Shown: one piece after another, positions 36,914-45,552 of the stretch
Numbering within the stretch: position 1 is the stretch's first letter
Layout of the letters: each line of letters begins with the position of its first letter
Assembly (NCBI GenBank): GCA_029624675.1
Contig: JARSSP010000036.1
Coordinates: 248,001 to 312,000, forward strand
Direction of reading: 5' to 3'
Length of the DNA stretch: 64,000 nucleotides
Source of the DNA: Candidatus Contendibacter sp.
GTDB taxonomy: Bacteria; Pseudomonadota; Gammaproteobacteria; Competibacterales; Competibacteraceae
Position numbers and translations under genes: made by a program
The notes under the pieces: model-generated
Databases searched by the model: none
What the model saw: only the letters and a program-made list of their open reading frames with translations
What the model was told of the DNA's origin: nothing

Positions 36914-38920
36914 ATGGAACCCACCTTCAAACTTACCGCCCTGGGCATTCAACCCGGTCAGGATCCGCAAACGGTGCGGACCCAGTTGCAGGCCATCCTC
37001 AAGGACGACCCCACGGTCCTCGAAGCCACTCTCCACCGCCTATCCCTCAACCAACCGGCGGTGCTCGGCGAAGGCATTTCGCGAGCCGAGGCCGAAAGCC
37101 TGCTGGAAGAATTCACGGCCACCGGTCTCAACTGCCGCATCGACCCGATAGCACTGAGTCTGGTACCGATGGAGGAAATGGGTCAAGCCTCATTTTATCA
37201 ATGCCCGGCCTGTGGTCATCGTCAACTCCCCGCCACCAACAACCTGCCGGACACCTGCGAGCGCTGCGGCGTCGTGGGCCGTAACTACGCCGCGAGCAAT
37301 GAACTCAAGCAGGCGCTGGAACTCGAACGCCGCCGACTCAAAACATTGATGAGCCACGAAGATGAGGCGGAAGAGCGGGAGAAGGCCCGCCAGCGCCAGG
37401 AAAAGCTCCGGGCGATCGCCAAACGCCAGGTCGAGAAGGAAATGGGCATCACCTCCGTCGACAAACTCAAGGCCCTGTTCAAACCCGGCGCCCCTTTGCC
37501 CATCATCGGGGGCATGACCGCCGCTGTCATCGGCGTCGGATTGCTGGTCTGGCAACTGCAAACCGACAAACCGGCGGCGACCGACAACCCTAGCGCCCAA
37601 ACCAACGCCAGCAAGCCGGCCAACGTGCAATCTACGATCAACGCGCCCGACGCGGTTTTCAAGGTGGAAGGCGCCAAGCCACCGCTGGTGCAATCCAACA
37701 CGAACAGCCCCGCCTCGGGCGCGGTCACCGGAGCAGCCACCGCGTCGGAGACCGCCGCGACCGCGACCGCCGCCGACTCCAAGCCCACGACCGCGATCGC
37801 CGCCACCGGCTCCAAGCCCGTCGCCGGCGCCACGATCTCGACCGCCGGCCGCATCGGCGCCGTTCAAACCCCACCGCTCGTCAGCACGGGAACCACCGCC
37901 GCCACCCCTCCCACCTCGGGCGGTTCGACGCCAGCGCCGGCCACGCCTCCCGAAACTGGACCCAAACCCTTGCTGGACATCGGTAAGCTGGCCCTGGCAA
38001 CGCCCACCGCCGGGGGCGCGGGCGCCTCCGGAAAAATGGCCCGCCCGCCCGCCCGCGATCCCCAGTTGTTGACCAGCCTGGCGCTCTACCAACTGGAGGT
38101 CGGCGATCTACCCGCGACGATTCGCAGCATCGAGCGGGCCGTCGAAGTACTCGGCGCCGAACACAGCAATCTGCCCAGCGCGCAACTGGATGCTTTCAAC
38201 CGTCAGCAAGTGGACCTCCGGGCCGGCATCGCCAGCCAATACTACCGACGGCAAGAACCGGCCACCGCGCAAACCCACTGGCTTCGAGCCACCAACCTGG
38301 CCAACTCCATCGTCACCCTTGGCGAGCGCGCCCAAACCTTCAGCAGCCTGGCCCGGACGCTCCACGAAGTCCAGGCGTCCACCGCCAAGGATTATTTCAA
38401 TCGAGCCATCGAAACCGCCCGCACCATTCCCGATCCTTCCAGCAAGGCTCTGGCGTTCGGGGCCATCGCCCGGGATCTCGCGCATACCAGTCGCCTTGAG
38501 CAATCCCAGGACTGGTTCGTTCAGGCGGCGGCGGCGGTGAGCACCATCCAAGATCGCCCCAGCCGGCTCATCGCGCTAGCGGCGCTAGCCCAGCAGCGCG
38601 CCGAAGCCGGCGACACCGCCGCCGCTCATGCCCTATTGACTCAAATCGACAATGAAATCGCGGCAAGCGGCGACACCGCGCCGCCGGAGCTCAACCAGTA
38701 TCGGGCCAAGGCGCGCAGCGCCCTGGCGCTGAGCCGGGTCGCCGGCGGCGACCGGGTGCTGGCCCGAACCGACTTCGCCGCCGCGCTCAGCCAAACTCAG
38801 CAATTGCCTGACCCGACCATGCGCGCCGACGCCCTGCTCTATCTGGCGCGGGATATCGCGGCGGCCGGCGACCGAGACGCGGCGGCCAAACTGGTCGCGG
38901 CGGCCGGCACCTGGAATTAG
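36914..38920 (+). CDS. Zinc-ribbon, membrane-anchored protein with TPR-like C-terminus
   Basis: A 668-residue protein that I cannot name. Residues 1-80 form a small alpha/beta domain. CPACGH and CERCGV at about 96-118 are a zinc ribbon. A basic, charged coiled coil follows (about 135-180), then one transmembrane helix (GGMTAAVIGVGLLVWQL, about 197-215). A long Ala/Thr/Pro-rich linker follows to about 375, then a helical C-terminal domain to the end with repeated AxxxxxxR-type helices resembling TPRs (RAIETARTIPDPSSKALAFGAIARDL and similar). The layout suggests a cytoplasmic sensor joined to a periplasmic interaction domain. It has its own promoter upstream. Confidence 0.7.
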   Translation: MEPTFKLTALGIQPGQDPQTVRTQLQAILKDDPTVLEATLHRLSLNQPAVLGEGISRAEAESLLEEFTATGLNCRIDPIALSLVPMEEMGQASFYQCPACGHRQLPATNNLPDTCERCGVVGRNYAASNELKQALELERRRLKTLMSHEDEAEEREKARQRQEKLRAIAKRQVEKEMGITSVDKLKALFKPGAPLPIIGGMTAAVIGVGLLVWQLQTDKPAATDNPSAQTNASKPANVQSTINAPDAVFKVEGAKPPLVQSNTNSPASGAVTGAATASETAATATAADSKPTTAIAATGSKPVAGATISTAGRIGAVQTPPLVSTGTTAATPPTSGGSTPAPATPPETGPKPLLDIGKLALATPTAGGAGASGKMARPPARDPQLLTSLALYQLEVGDLPATIRSIERAVEVLGAEHSNLPSAQLDAFNRQQVDLRAGIASQYYRRQEPATAQTHWLRATNLANSIVTLGERAQTFSSLARTLHEVQASTAKDYFNRAIETARTIPDPSSKALAFGAIARDLAHTSRLEQSQDWFVQAAAAVSTIQDRPSRLIALAALAQQRAEAGDTAAAHALLTQIDNEIAASGDTAPPELNQYRAKARSALALSRVAGGDRVLARTDFAAALSQTQQLPDPTMRADALLYLARDIAAAGDRDAAAKLVAAAGTWN

Positions 38921-38956
38921 AGGGCTCCGCGTGGAAGAGAATTCCCGTGCCACCTC

Positions 38957-39985
38957 TTAGGTGGCGGCGTCCGCCAGCAATTCCCCACGCCCAAACCGCA
39001 CCAGCGCGCCAATTCGCCGCTCCTCCAGGGAATCCCACTCGCACAGCGCCAGGGTTTCGCCCGGCTCCGACGAATCCGCGTCGAGCTTGATCCCGAGCCG
39101 GTTGATTCGCAGGGACAGCGGATGAAGATGTAGATACGGCTCCGGCTGACCGACGATCCGCCGGACCTGTTCCAGATAGTCATCCAGTGTGGTCAACGGC
39201 TTGCGAGCGTCGATCAATTCCTCCTCGGTTCGGGCCAGCCGTTGCTCCAGCGTCGCCAAGCGGCGCTCGTCGGCGGCGGTGCTCGACAACAACGGTCGCA
39301 AGCCCCGGGCCTGACCGCGCAGGGCTTGCAACTGCGCCCGCAATTGCCGCCGTTGCTCCTCCAGCGCATCGCGCCGCCCCCGTAGTTCGCCAATATGCTC
39401 CCGCGCCCGGCTCGCCAGAAACACCAGCATCCGCTGTCGTAGATTCTGGCGCAGTTCGGCCTCGCCGACGGCGGGAAAATGCAACCGGTGTTCCGAAAAG
39501 CTGACCTGAATCTGGCGAACCTCGCGTACCAGCATGTCGCCCTCCAACGCCGTGCCGAAGGCTTCGGTTTCCTGTTTGACCATCAGCATCAAGGCGAAAC
39601 ATTCCTCGGGCGGGCTGGGCTGCTGGAAAAACTCCCGCACTGACCGGGACGCGCTCAAGGTGGTCCGCAGGTCGGCCACCGTCGCGAAAAAGGCATTGAC
39701 CCGTGGATCGCTGGCCCAGGCGCGCGCGCTCAGGATCAGCGTCGGCGGCAATTGCCGGGTCAGTTGGTGGCAATGGGTCAGCGCGGTCTCCACCGCGTCC
39801 ACCAGTTTGTCGGCATAGTCGCCCACCAGCCGGAGGCGCGGCTCGCTGGCGTCCACCACCTGTTCGATGGCGTCCCGCAGCGCCGCCAGTCGTTCCTGAT
39901 GATGCCGGCGCTCGGCCAACTGTCGCTGGGCAAAGGTGGTGATGCCATCGAACAGGTGGTGCAGAAAGCCGAGGTCGTTCGACAT
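38957..39985 (-). CDS. Hypothetical coiled-coil protein
   Basis: A 342-residue soluble protein with no family I can name. The N-terminal half is helical. Residues of about 190-275 form a strong coiled coil (RRDALEEQRRQLRAQLQALRGQ, then LATLEQRLARTEEELIDAR). A C-terminal beta-rich domain follows (EPYLHLHPLSLRINRLGIKLD). There is no signal peptide or membrane segment. It starts 32 bases after the HNH gene on the same strand, so the two probably form an operon that converges on the zinc-ribbon gene. Codon usage matches that of its neighbours. Confidence 0.6.
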   Translation of the reverse strand: MSNDLGFLHHLFDGITTFAQRQLAERRHHQERLAALRDAIEQVVDASEPRLRLVGDYADKLVDAVETALTHCHQLTRQLPPTLILSARAWASDPRVNAFFATVADLRTTLSASRSVREFFQQPSPPEECFALMLMVKQETEAFGTALEGDMLVREVRQIQVSFSEHRLHFPAVGEAELRQNLRQRMLVFLASRAREHIGELRGRRDALEEQRRQLRAQLQALRGQARGLRPLLSSTAADERRLATLEQRLARTEEELIDARKPLTTLDDYLEQVRRIVGQPEPYLHLHPLSLRINRLGIKLDADSSEPGETLALCEWDSLEERRIGALVRFGRGELLADAAT

Positions 39986-40017
39986 GGGTCAACCCTCCGC
40001 GCCACCGGATTCGACTG

Positions 40018-40617
40018 TCAGGACAACCGCGCCAGGCGTTGGTGCAGCGGGCTGGTCCGGGGAAAGTGGGCTCGCAGAAAATCCATCTGATCGACCAACA
40101 CCCGCCGGCCCTGCAAGAAAACATATTCCGCGTGATTGGGCGTGAACGGAATGGCCAGCAACTGCATCCCCGCCTGTTCCGGAGTCTTGCCGCCCTTGGC
40201 GTGGTTGCAAGGCTTGCAGGCGGTAACCACGTTGTTCCAGCGATCACCGCCACCCTGCACGATGGGCCGGATATGATCGCGGGACAGATCACGAACCGAA
40301 AAGGTCTCGCCGCAATACAGGCAGGTATTGCAGTCGCGCCGGAACAACGCGGCGTTCGAAAGCGGCGGCGTGTAGTCCTGGCGGGCGCGCAGCCGCGCGT
40401 AGGCCCCACCCTGGGTGGCGATGATCGAATTCACCGTAACGGCGCTCCGCCGGCCACTGCGGGCGTTGACGCCCCCGTGCACCGTGTAAAGGGTCCTGCC
40501 ACAGGTGTAGGCTACCTGGCCGGCGTGGTACAAACGCACCGCCTGCTGATAATCAATCCACTCCAACGGCATTCCCGTGATGTCCGTGTGCAGAATCTGC
40601 TGCTCCAACCCGTACAT
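40018..40617 (-). CDS. HNH endonuclease family protein
   Basis: A 199-residue protein with an HNH domain at about residues 95-145: CLYCGETF, then LSRDHIRPIVQGG, DRWNNVV, and CKPCNHAKGGKTPEQAG. The two CxxC pairs hold a structural zinc, and the DH plus the asparagine and histidine give the beta-beta-alpha metal catalytic site. This form (HNH with flanking CxxC) is common in stand-alone chromosomal proteins of unknown target, not only in phage or restriction systems. The ATG at 40617 is used. It is followed by the coiled-coil gene. Confidence 0.85.
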   Translation of the reverse strand: MYGLEQQILHTDITGMPLEWIDYQQAVRLYHAGQVAYTCGRTLYTVHGGVNARSGRRSAVTVNSIIATQGGAYARLRARQDYTPPLSNAALFRRDCNTCLYCGETFSVRDLSRDHIRPIVQGGGDRWNNVVTACKPCNHAKGGKTPEQAGMQLLAIPFTPNHAEYVFLQGRRVLVDQMDFLRAHFPRTSPLHQRLARLS

Positions 40618-40975
40618 GCTTTACCCACCCATCTGTGCCCGTGATCCATCATGCTCGACGACTATTCGACGGCCGTATTGTCGCATGGTCAACCGGTCCT
40701 TGCGCCAACATTGACCCCTGCTCTCCGCGCCGGCGCTCGGCGGACCGCCGTCCGCCCAAAATCCGCCATGGCAATTCAGCCCGCGCCTTTTATACTGTTG
40801 GCGGTGTAGGTTACTCTATAATTCAAGGTTATCGCGCGCCTTCCCGCCGTTGGCGCGCGCATTCCCTAAAACCAACGCTGGCATCACCCCTAACAGGCTT
40901 GTTAAAAGCCTTTTTTTCGCGCCCATTTCCGGGTCGGCGGGACCCGGTGGAATCACCATTTAGGAGGACAACAAC
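40618..40975 (+). promoter_or_regulatory. Transhydrogenase leader with promoter element and hairpins
   Basis: A 358-base spacer between the divergent HNH gene and pntAA. A perfect -10 TATAAT occurs at 40817-40822, but no clear -35 with good spacing. Downstream are an inverted GCGCGC pair (about 40834-40855), a terminator-like hairpin at 40895-40917, and a 7-bp hairpin CCGGGTC/GACCCGG at 40929-40947. AGGAGG lies just before the pntAA ATG. The 5' part, 40618-40800, shows nothing identifiable. Confidence 0.45.
40895..40917 (+). terminator. Terminator-like hairpin upstream of pntAA
   Basis: AGGCTT, loop GTTAA, AAGCCT followed by an unbroken run of T residues. It sits 59 bases before pntAA and downstream of the candidate -10 at 40817, so it may be an attenuator, or a terminator if a further promoter lies after it. 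Confidence 0.6.
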
Positions 40976-42097
40976 ATGCCTGCTCGTATGGCCGTCCCGA
41001 AGGAAATCGTCTCGGGCGAACGACGGGTCGCCTTGGACCCTACGATGGCCGAGCGTTTCGCCAAGCTCGGCGTGGAAATGCTGATGGAAAAGGGCGCGGG
41101 TCTCAGCGCCTTTTTTCCCGATGAGGCTTACGGCAAGAGCAGCCGGCTGATCGACGACGTCAAGGCGTTGTACGCCGAGGCCGACGTCGTGTTCAAGGTA
41201 CAAGCTCCCACCTTGGAAGAGGTGGAACTGCTTCGGGAAGGCTCGACCTTGCTGGCGGTCCTGTTGCCGCATCGCAATCTGGAGATGACCAAGCGGCTGC
41301 GCGACAAGAAAATCACCAGTTTCGCCATGGAACTGATTCCGCGTATCTCCCGCGCCCAGTCCATGGACGTGCTGTCCTCGCAGGCGGCGGTTTCCGGCTA
41401 CAAGGTGGCGCTGCTGGCGGCCAACCTGGCCAGTGGCTTCTTTCCGATGCTGACCACCGCCGCCGGCACCATCCGCCCGTCCAAGGTGGTCATCATCGGC
41501 GCGGGCGTGGCCGGCTTGCAGGCCATCGCCACCTGCCGCCGCCTGGGCGCGATGGTGGAAGCCTACGACGTTCGCCCGGCCGCCCGGCAGGAAATCGAAT
41601 CGCTCGGCGGCAAGATGATCGACACCGGGGTCAGCGCCGCCAGCGAGGGCGGTTACGCCCGCGAACTGACGGCGGAAGAGAAACAGAAACAGGCCGACGT
41701 ACTGGCCAAGCACATCGCCGCCGCCAACGCGGTGATCAGCACCGCCGCCGTGCCGGGCCGCGCCGCGCCGAAGATCATCACCGCCGCCATGGTCGAGGGC
41801 ATGAAACGCGGTTCGGTCATCGTGGACTTGGCGGCCGAGTCCGGCGGCAACTGCGAGCTGACCCAACCCGGCGAGACCATCGAGCACAACGGCGTGATCA
41901 TCGCCGGCCCGCTCAACATCCCCAGCAGCTTCCCGGTTCCGGCCAGCGAGATGTACGCCAAGAACCTGTACAACTTCCTGTCGCCGATGATCAAGGACGG
42001 CAACCTGAACCTGGACTGGAACGACGAGGTGATCGCCAAGAGCGCGCTGACCCGCGACGGGCGGATCGTCCACGAGCCCACCAGCAAGCTGGTATAA
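40976..42097 (+). CDS. pntAA: Proton-translocating NAD(P)+ transhydrogenase, alpha subunit part 1
   Basis: A 373-residue cytosolic dI domain of transhydrogenase, which binds NAD(H). It begins MPARMAVPKEIVSGERRVALDP, the alanine-dehydrogenase/PntA N-terminal pattern. The Rossmann motif is VVIIGAGVAGLQAIATCRRLGAMVEAYDVRPA (GxGxxG and an acidic residue for NAD). The usual RQEIESLGG segment follows. The gene is split from the membrane part, as in many alpha- and gammaproteobacteria with a three-gene system. A strong AGGAGG precedes the ATG. Confidence 0.95.
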   Translation: MPARMAVPKEIVSGERRVALDPTMAERFAKLGVEMLMEKGAGLSAFFPDEAYGKSSRLIDDVKALYAEADVVFKVQAPTLEEVELLREGSTLLAVLLPHRNLEMTKRLRDKKITSFAMELIPRISRAQSMDVLSSQAAVSGYKVALLAANLASGFFPMLTTAAGTIRPSKVVIIGAGVAGLQAIATCRRLGAMVEAYDVRPAARQEIESLGGKMIDTGVSAASEGGYARELTAEEKQKQADVLAKHIAAANAVISTAAVPGRAAPKIITAAMVEGMKRGSVIVDLAAESGGNCELTQPGETIEHNGVIIAGPLNIPSSFPVPASEMYAKNLYNFLSPMIKDGNLNLDWNDEVIAKSALTRDGRIVHEPTSKLV

Positions 42098-42119
42098 CCA
42101 CAAAGATCGGAGAAGCGTT

Positions 42120-42431
42120 ATGGAAATCATGAAGCAAGTCGTCGAGTTCTTCTCCCCCATCTACATCCTGATGTTGGCCGGCTTTCTCGGCTATGAAATC
42201 ATCAGCAAGGTGCCGGTCATCCTGCACACCCCGCTGATGTCGGGCACCAACTTCGTCCACGGCATCGTGCTGGTCGGCGCGATGGTGGCGCTGGGCCAGG
42301 CGGTGACGCCGCTGGAGCAGGCCATCGGGTTTCTCGCGGTGCTGTTGGGCGCCGGCAACGCGGTGGGCGGCTATTTCGTTACCGAGCGCATGCTGGAAAT
42401 GTTCAAGAGCAGCAAGGGTCAGGAGAAGTAA
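42120..42431 (+). CDS. pntAB: Transhydrogenase alpha subunit part 2 (membrane)
   Basis: A 103-residue membrane protein with three to four hydrophobic helices: FFSPIYILMLAGFLGYEII, LMSGTNFVHGIVLVGAMVALG, AIGFLAVLLGAGNAVGGYFV. It ends TERMLEMFK, the usual PntAB C-terminus. It forms part of the dII proton channel with PntB. It lies 22 bases after pntAA and only 3 bases before pntB. Confidence 0.95.
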   Translation: MEIMKQVVEFFSPIYILMLAGFLGYEIISKVPVILHTPLMSGTNFVHGIVLVGAMVALGQAVTPLEQAIGFLAVLLGAGNAVGGYFVTERMLEMFKSSKGQEK

Positions 42432-42434
42432 GTC

Positions 42435-43835
42435 ATGGGCTACGCGATTGAAACGATTTATTTCCTGACGGCCGTTCTATTCATCGTCGGCCTCCAGCGG
42501 ATGTCGCACCCGACCACCGCCCGCAGCGGCATCGTCTGGGCCGGCTACGGCATGGTGCTGGCGACCGTGGTCAGCTTCGTCCATCCGCAAATCCAGGCTG
42601 GCCCTGGCAATTACGCGCTCATGGTGATCGCCATCGCCATCGGCGGCGCCATCGCCTGGTGGGGCGCCAAGAAAGTGGCGATGACCGCCATGCCGCAAAT
42701 GATCGCCATCTACAACGGCATGGGCGGCGGCGCGGCGGCGGCGATTGCGGCGGTGGAGTTGCTCAAGGTTCACGCGCACCCGTTGCCGATCAGCACCTTG
42801 ATCATGGCGGTGGCTGGCGCCCTGATCGGGGCGGTGGCGTTTTCCGGTTCGGTGGTCGCGTTCGGCAAGTTGCAAGAGCTGAAATTTTTCAAGGATGACG
42901 CCAAGTTCCGCTTCACCGGCCAGCAGAAGGTGAATGCGGCGGTCTTTACGGCCGCGGTGGTGCTGGGCTTGATCATCGCGATGACTCATAGCTCCAGCGG
43001 CGCGCTGATCACGGTGTTCTTCCTGCTGGCGCTGGCCTTCGGCGCGATGATGGCGTTGCCCATCGGCGGCGCGGACATGCCGGTGGTGATTTCGCTGTTC
43101 AACGCCTTCACCGGTCTGGCGGTGGCGCTGGAAGGCTTCGTGCTCGGCAATTCGGCCATGATCATCGCCGGCATCATCGTCGGCTCTTCGGGCACCTTGC
43201 TGACCCTGATGATGGCCAAGGCGATGAACCGCTCGGTCTCCAACGTGCTGTTCAGCAACTGGGCGGCGCTGGGCAGCGGCGAGGCGCAAGCCGTGACCGG
43301 CAGCCTCAAGCCGATGGAGCCGCCGGATGCGGCCATTCAGATGGCGTATGCGAGCAAGGTCATCATCGTGCCCGGTTACGGCATGGCGGTGGCCCAGGCG
43401 CAGCACAAGATCTGGGAAATGTGCAAGCTGCTCATCGAGCGCGACGTCACGGTCAAGTTTGCCATTCATCCCGTCGCGGGCCGGATGCCCGGCCACATGA
43501 ACGTGTTGCTGGCCGAAGCGGGCGTGCCTTACGATCTGATCTTCGACATGGACGAAATCAACGAAGAGTTCTCCACGGCGGACGTGGCGCTGGTGATCGG
43601 CGCCAACGACGTGGTGAATCCGGCGGCGCGCACCGACAAGGCCAGCCCGATCTACGGCATGCCGATCCTGAACGTGGATCACGCCAAGAACGTGCAAGTG
43701 ATCAAGCGCGGCAAGGGCGTGGGCTTTGCCGGCATCGAAAACGCGCTGTTCTTCGCCGACAACACCCGGATGGTCTACGGCGACGCGCAGAAGGTCGCGG
43801 CGGGAATGATCCAGGGCATCAAGGATCTCGGCTGA
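42435..43835 (+). CDS. pntB: Transhydrogenase beta subunit
   Basis: A 466-residue subunit. The N-terminal half has about nine transmembrane helices (dII), with the conserved [10 protein letters not shown] and [30 protein letters not shown] segments. The C-terminal dIII domain binds NADP(H): [16 protein letters not shown] and [27 protein letters not shown], then [12 protein letters not shown]. With PntAA and PntAB it uses the proton gradient to drive NADPH formation. A strong terminator follows. Confidence 0.96.
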   Translation: MGYAIETIYFLTAVLFIVGLQRMSHPTTARSGIVWAGYGMVLATVVSFVHPQIQAGPGNYALMVIAIAIGGAIAWWGAKKVAMTAMPQMIAIYNGMGGGAAAAIAAVELLKVHAHPLPISTLIMAVAGALIGAVAFSGSVVAFGKLQELKFFKDDAKFRFTGQQKVNAAVFTAAVVLGLIIAMTHSSSGALITVFFLLALAFGAMMALPIGGADMPVVISLFNAFTGLAVALEGFVLGNSAMIIAGIIVGSSGTLLTLMMAKAMNRSVSNVLFSNWAALGSGEAQAVTGSLKPMEPPDAAIQMAYASKVIIVPGYGMAVAQAQHKIWEMCKLLIERDVTVKFAIHPVAGRMPGHMNVLLAEAGVPYDLIFDMDEINEEFSTADVALVIGANDVVNPAARTDKASPIYGMPILNVDHAKNVQVIKRGKGVGFAGIENALFFADNTRMVYGDAQKVAAGMIQGIKDLG

Positions 43836-43860
43836 GCGTCGCGAGGTAGCACGCAAAACG

Positions 43861-43885
43861 AGGCGGCCCACGGGCCGCCTTTTTC
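43861..43885 (+). terminator. Rho-independent terminator after pntB
   Basis: Perfect 8-bp stem AGGCGGCC, loop CACG, GGCCGCCT, followed by TTTTT. It lies 25 bases after the pntB stop and ends the transhydrogenase operon. Confidence 0.88.
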
Positions 43886-43938
43886 ATGCGAGTTGCGCTA
43901 TTCTCGCCCGCGCATCCTCAACCGATGGAGAGACCGTC

Positions 43939-44427
43939 ATGCATCGCATTCTCTCAGCCGGACTGTGCGGCGGCGTGCTGTGGGCGCTGACCGGCGCTGG
44001 CGTCGCGCAGGAAATCGGCAGCGTGGACACCGCGTTCCAATGGCTCGGGCCAAACCACAAAATCGTGATCGAAGCCTTCGACGATCCCAAGATCGACGGC
44101 GTGACCTGCTACGTCAGCCGCTCCCAAACCGGCGGTGTCAAGGGCGGGTTGGGGCTGGCTCAGGACACTTCTGATGCGTCCATCGCCTGTCGGCAGGTCG
44201 GGCCGATCAGCATCAAGGAGAAATTCAAGGCCGGCGAGGAGGTATTCACCGAACGCCGCTCCCTGCTGTTCAAGAAAATGCGGGTGGTGCGGTTCCTGGA
44301 TCAACCCCGCAATACCCTGGTGTACCTGGTCTACAGCGACAAGCTGGTGGAAGGTTCGCCGAAAAACTCGCTGTCGGCGGTGCCGATGATGCCCTGGGCC
44401 GGCGCGCCGCCCAAGACGGCGCCGTAA
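43939..44427 (+). CDS. creA: CreA family periplasmic protein
   Basis: A 162-residue exported protein with a signal peptide ([21 protein letters not shown]) and a CreA domain: [65 protein letters not shown]. The two cysteines (TCYVS and IACRQ) match the family. [39 protein letters not shown] is the normal ending. CreA proteins have no established biochemical role. It is a single gene between the pnt terminator and a repeat-bearing spacer. Confidence 0.93.
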   Translation: MHRILSAGLCGGVLWALTGAGVAQEIGSVDTAFQWLGPNHKIVIEAFDDPKIDGVTCYVSRSQTGGVKGGLGLAQDTSDASIACRQVGPISIKEKFKAGEEVFTERRSLLFKKMRVVRFLDQPRNTLVYLVYSDKLVEGSPKNSLSAVPMMPWAGAPPKTAP

Positions 44428-44788
44428 GCCAAGGACTCAACACCCCCGCTTGCCGAAGAATAGCCACCACCACAACCGCCACCGAAAACTCCCACTGAAA
44501 TTCGCCAGCGGGTAGTCCTGAAATGCGAATGATCCATCGAGCGTTCCCCCCTTTCGCAAAGGGGGCGAGGGGCGATTTGAACCGGTCGGGCCGAGCGAAA
44601 CCCGAAATCCCCCCGACCCCCCTTTGCGAAGGGAAACTCTCATCGTTCGATGAGCAGGATTACCTACTAACCAATGGTACCAGTTTAGTATGTCAGGTAA
44701 TTGATCTTTATGAATTTGTGCTGTCTGGCGTCGGCGGCCTAACGATCATAGGCACCTAATTTCGTTTGCTCGTAATGAACTAGCGCCA
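44428..44788. other. Gene-free spacer with large inverted repeat and AT-rich half
   Basis: A 361-base spacer. The first half carries two oppositely oriented C-run/G-run palindromes (44543-44573 and about 44610-44640, with CCCCCCTTTCGCAAAGGGGG and CCCCCCTTTGCGAAGGG cores) that together form a long inverted repeat. The second half, 44640-44788, is AT-rich and should hold the promoter of the metallopeptidase gene. No gene is supported. Confidence 0.5.
44543..44640. repeat. REP-like palindrome pair
   Basis: Two copies of a CCCCCCTTT-GC-AAAGGGGG-type palindrome in opposite orientation, about 60 bases apart. The loop sequence (TTTCGCAAA) differs slightly from the GCAA/AAAA/TTGT loops of the other copies. 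Confidence 0.65.
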
Positions 44789-45526
44789 ATGGTTACCGAG
44801 GCTCACCACATCACCATCGGTGGTCTGACCGTCGAAGTGGTGCGTAAGAACATCAAGAACCTGCACTTGAGGGTCTATCCACCCAACGGACGGATCCGGG
44901 TGGCGGCGCCGCTGGTGGTGAGCGACGAGGCGGTGCGGCTGGCGGTGATCGGCAAGCTAGGCTGGATCAAGCGCCAGCAAGCTAAGTTCGCGGGCCAGCC
45001 GCGCCGGTCTCAGCGGGAAATGGTCAGCGGCGAAAGCCACTACTTTTTAGGGCAGTGTTACCGATTGCGAGTGCTGGCGTATACGGGTCCGCCCCGCATC
45101 CGTTGCGGTGGCGCTGATTTTCTCGATCTGTTCGTGCGTCCGGAAACGACAGCGGCGCAGCGACAACGGGTCTTGGAAGACTGGTATCGAGAGCAGTTGC
45201 GCGGGCGGATTCCCGCTCTGCTGGAGCAGTGGCAACCCGTCCTGGGCGTGGCGGTGGCCGAATGGGGCATCAAGAAAATGAAGACCCGCTGGGGCAGTTG
45301 CAATATCGGAGCCCGGCGTGTCTGGTTCAATCTGGAACTGGCCAAGAAGCCGGCGCGATGTCTGGAGTACGTCGTCGTCCACGAACTCGTGCATTTGCTG
45401 GAGCGCAACCATAACGACCGGTTCAAGGCACTGATGGACCGGCATCTGCCGACGTGGCACGCCTGCCGGGAAGAGTTGAACCGCGCGCCACTCGGACACG
45501 AAGAATGGCGGTATCTGACTCGGTGA
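44789..45526 (+). CDS. YgjP-like (DUF45) zinc metallopeptidase
   Basis: A 245-residue cytosolic protein of the YgjP/DUF45 family. The zinc site HELVHLLERNHNDRF (HExxH, then a third histidine five residues later) is at about residues 194-208. KTRWGSCNIGARRVWFNLELAKKP upstream is the family's second signature (RWGSC). The N-terminal beta region (VEVVRKNIKNLHLRVYPPNGRIRVAAP) is also typical. Such proteins often sit next to type I restriction genes, but none is here. Substrate unknown. The ATG at 44789 is used. Confidence 0.9.
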   Translation: MVTEAHHITIGGLTVEVVRKNIKNLHLRVYPPNGRIRVAAPLVVSDEAVRLAVIGKLGWIKRQQAKFAGQPRRSQREMVSGESHYFLGQCYRLRVLAYTGPPRIRCGGADFLDLFVRPETTAAQRQRVLEDWYREQLRGRIPALLEQWQPVLGVAVAEWGIKKMKTRWGSCNIGARRVWFNLELAKKPARCLEYVVVHELVHLLERNHNDRFKALMDRHLPTWHACREELNRAPLGHEEWRYLTR

Positions 45527-45552
45527 CCGCAAGCGCACGGACCAACGGAAAC

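Noticed and set aside
40018-40617. HNH gene as a homing endonuclease or phage remnant
   Set aside because: No intron, intein or phage genes surround it. Composition matches the neighbours and the CxxC-HNH form is common in chromosomes.
44789-45526. YgjP-like gene as part of a type I restriction system
   Set aside because: No hsdR, hsdM or hsdS gene is nearby.
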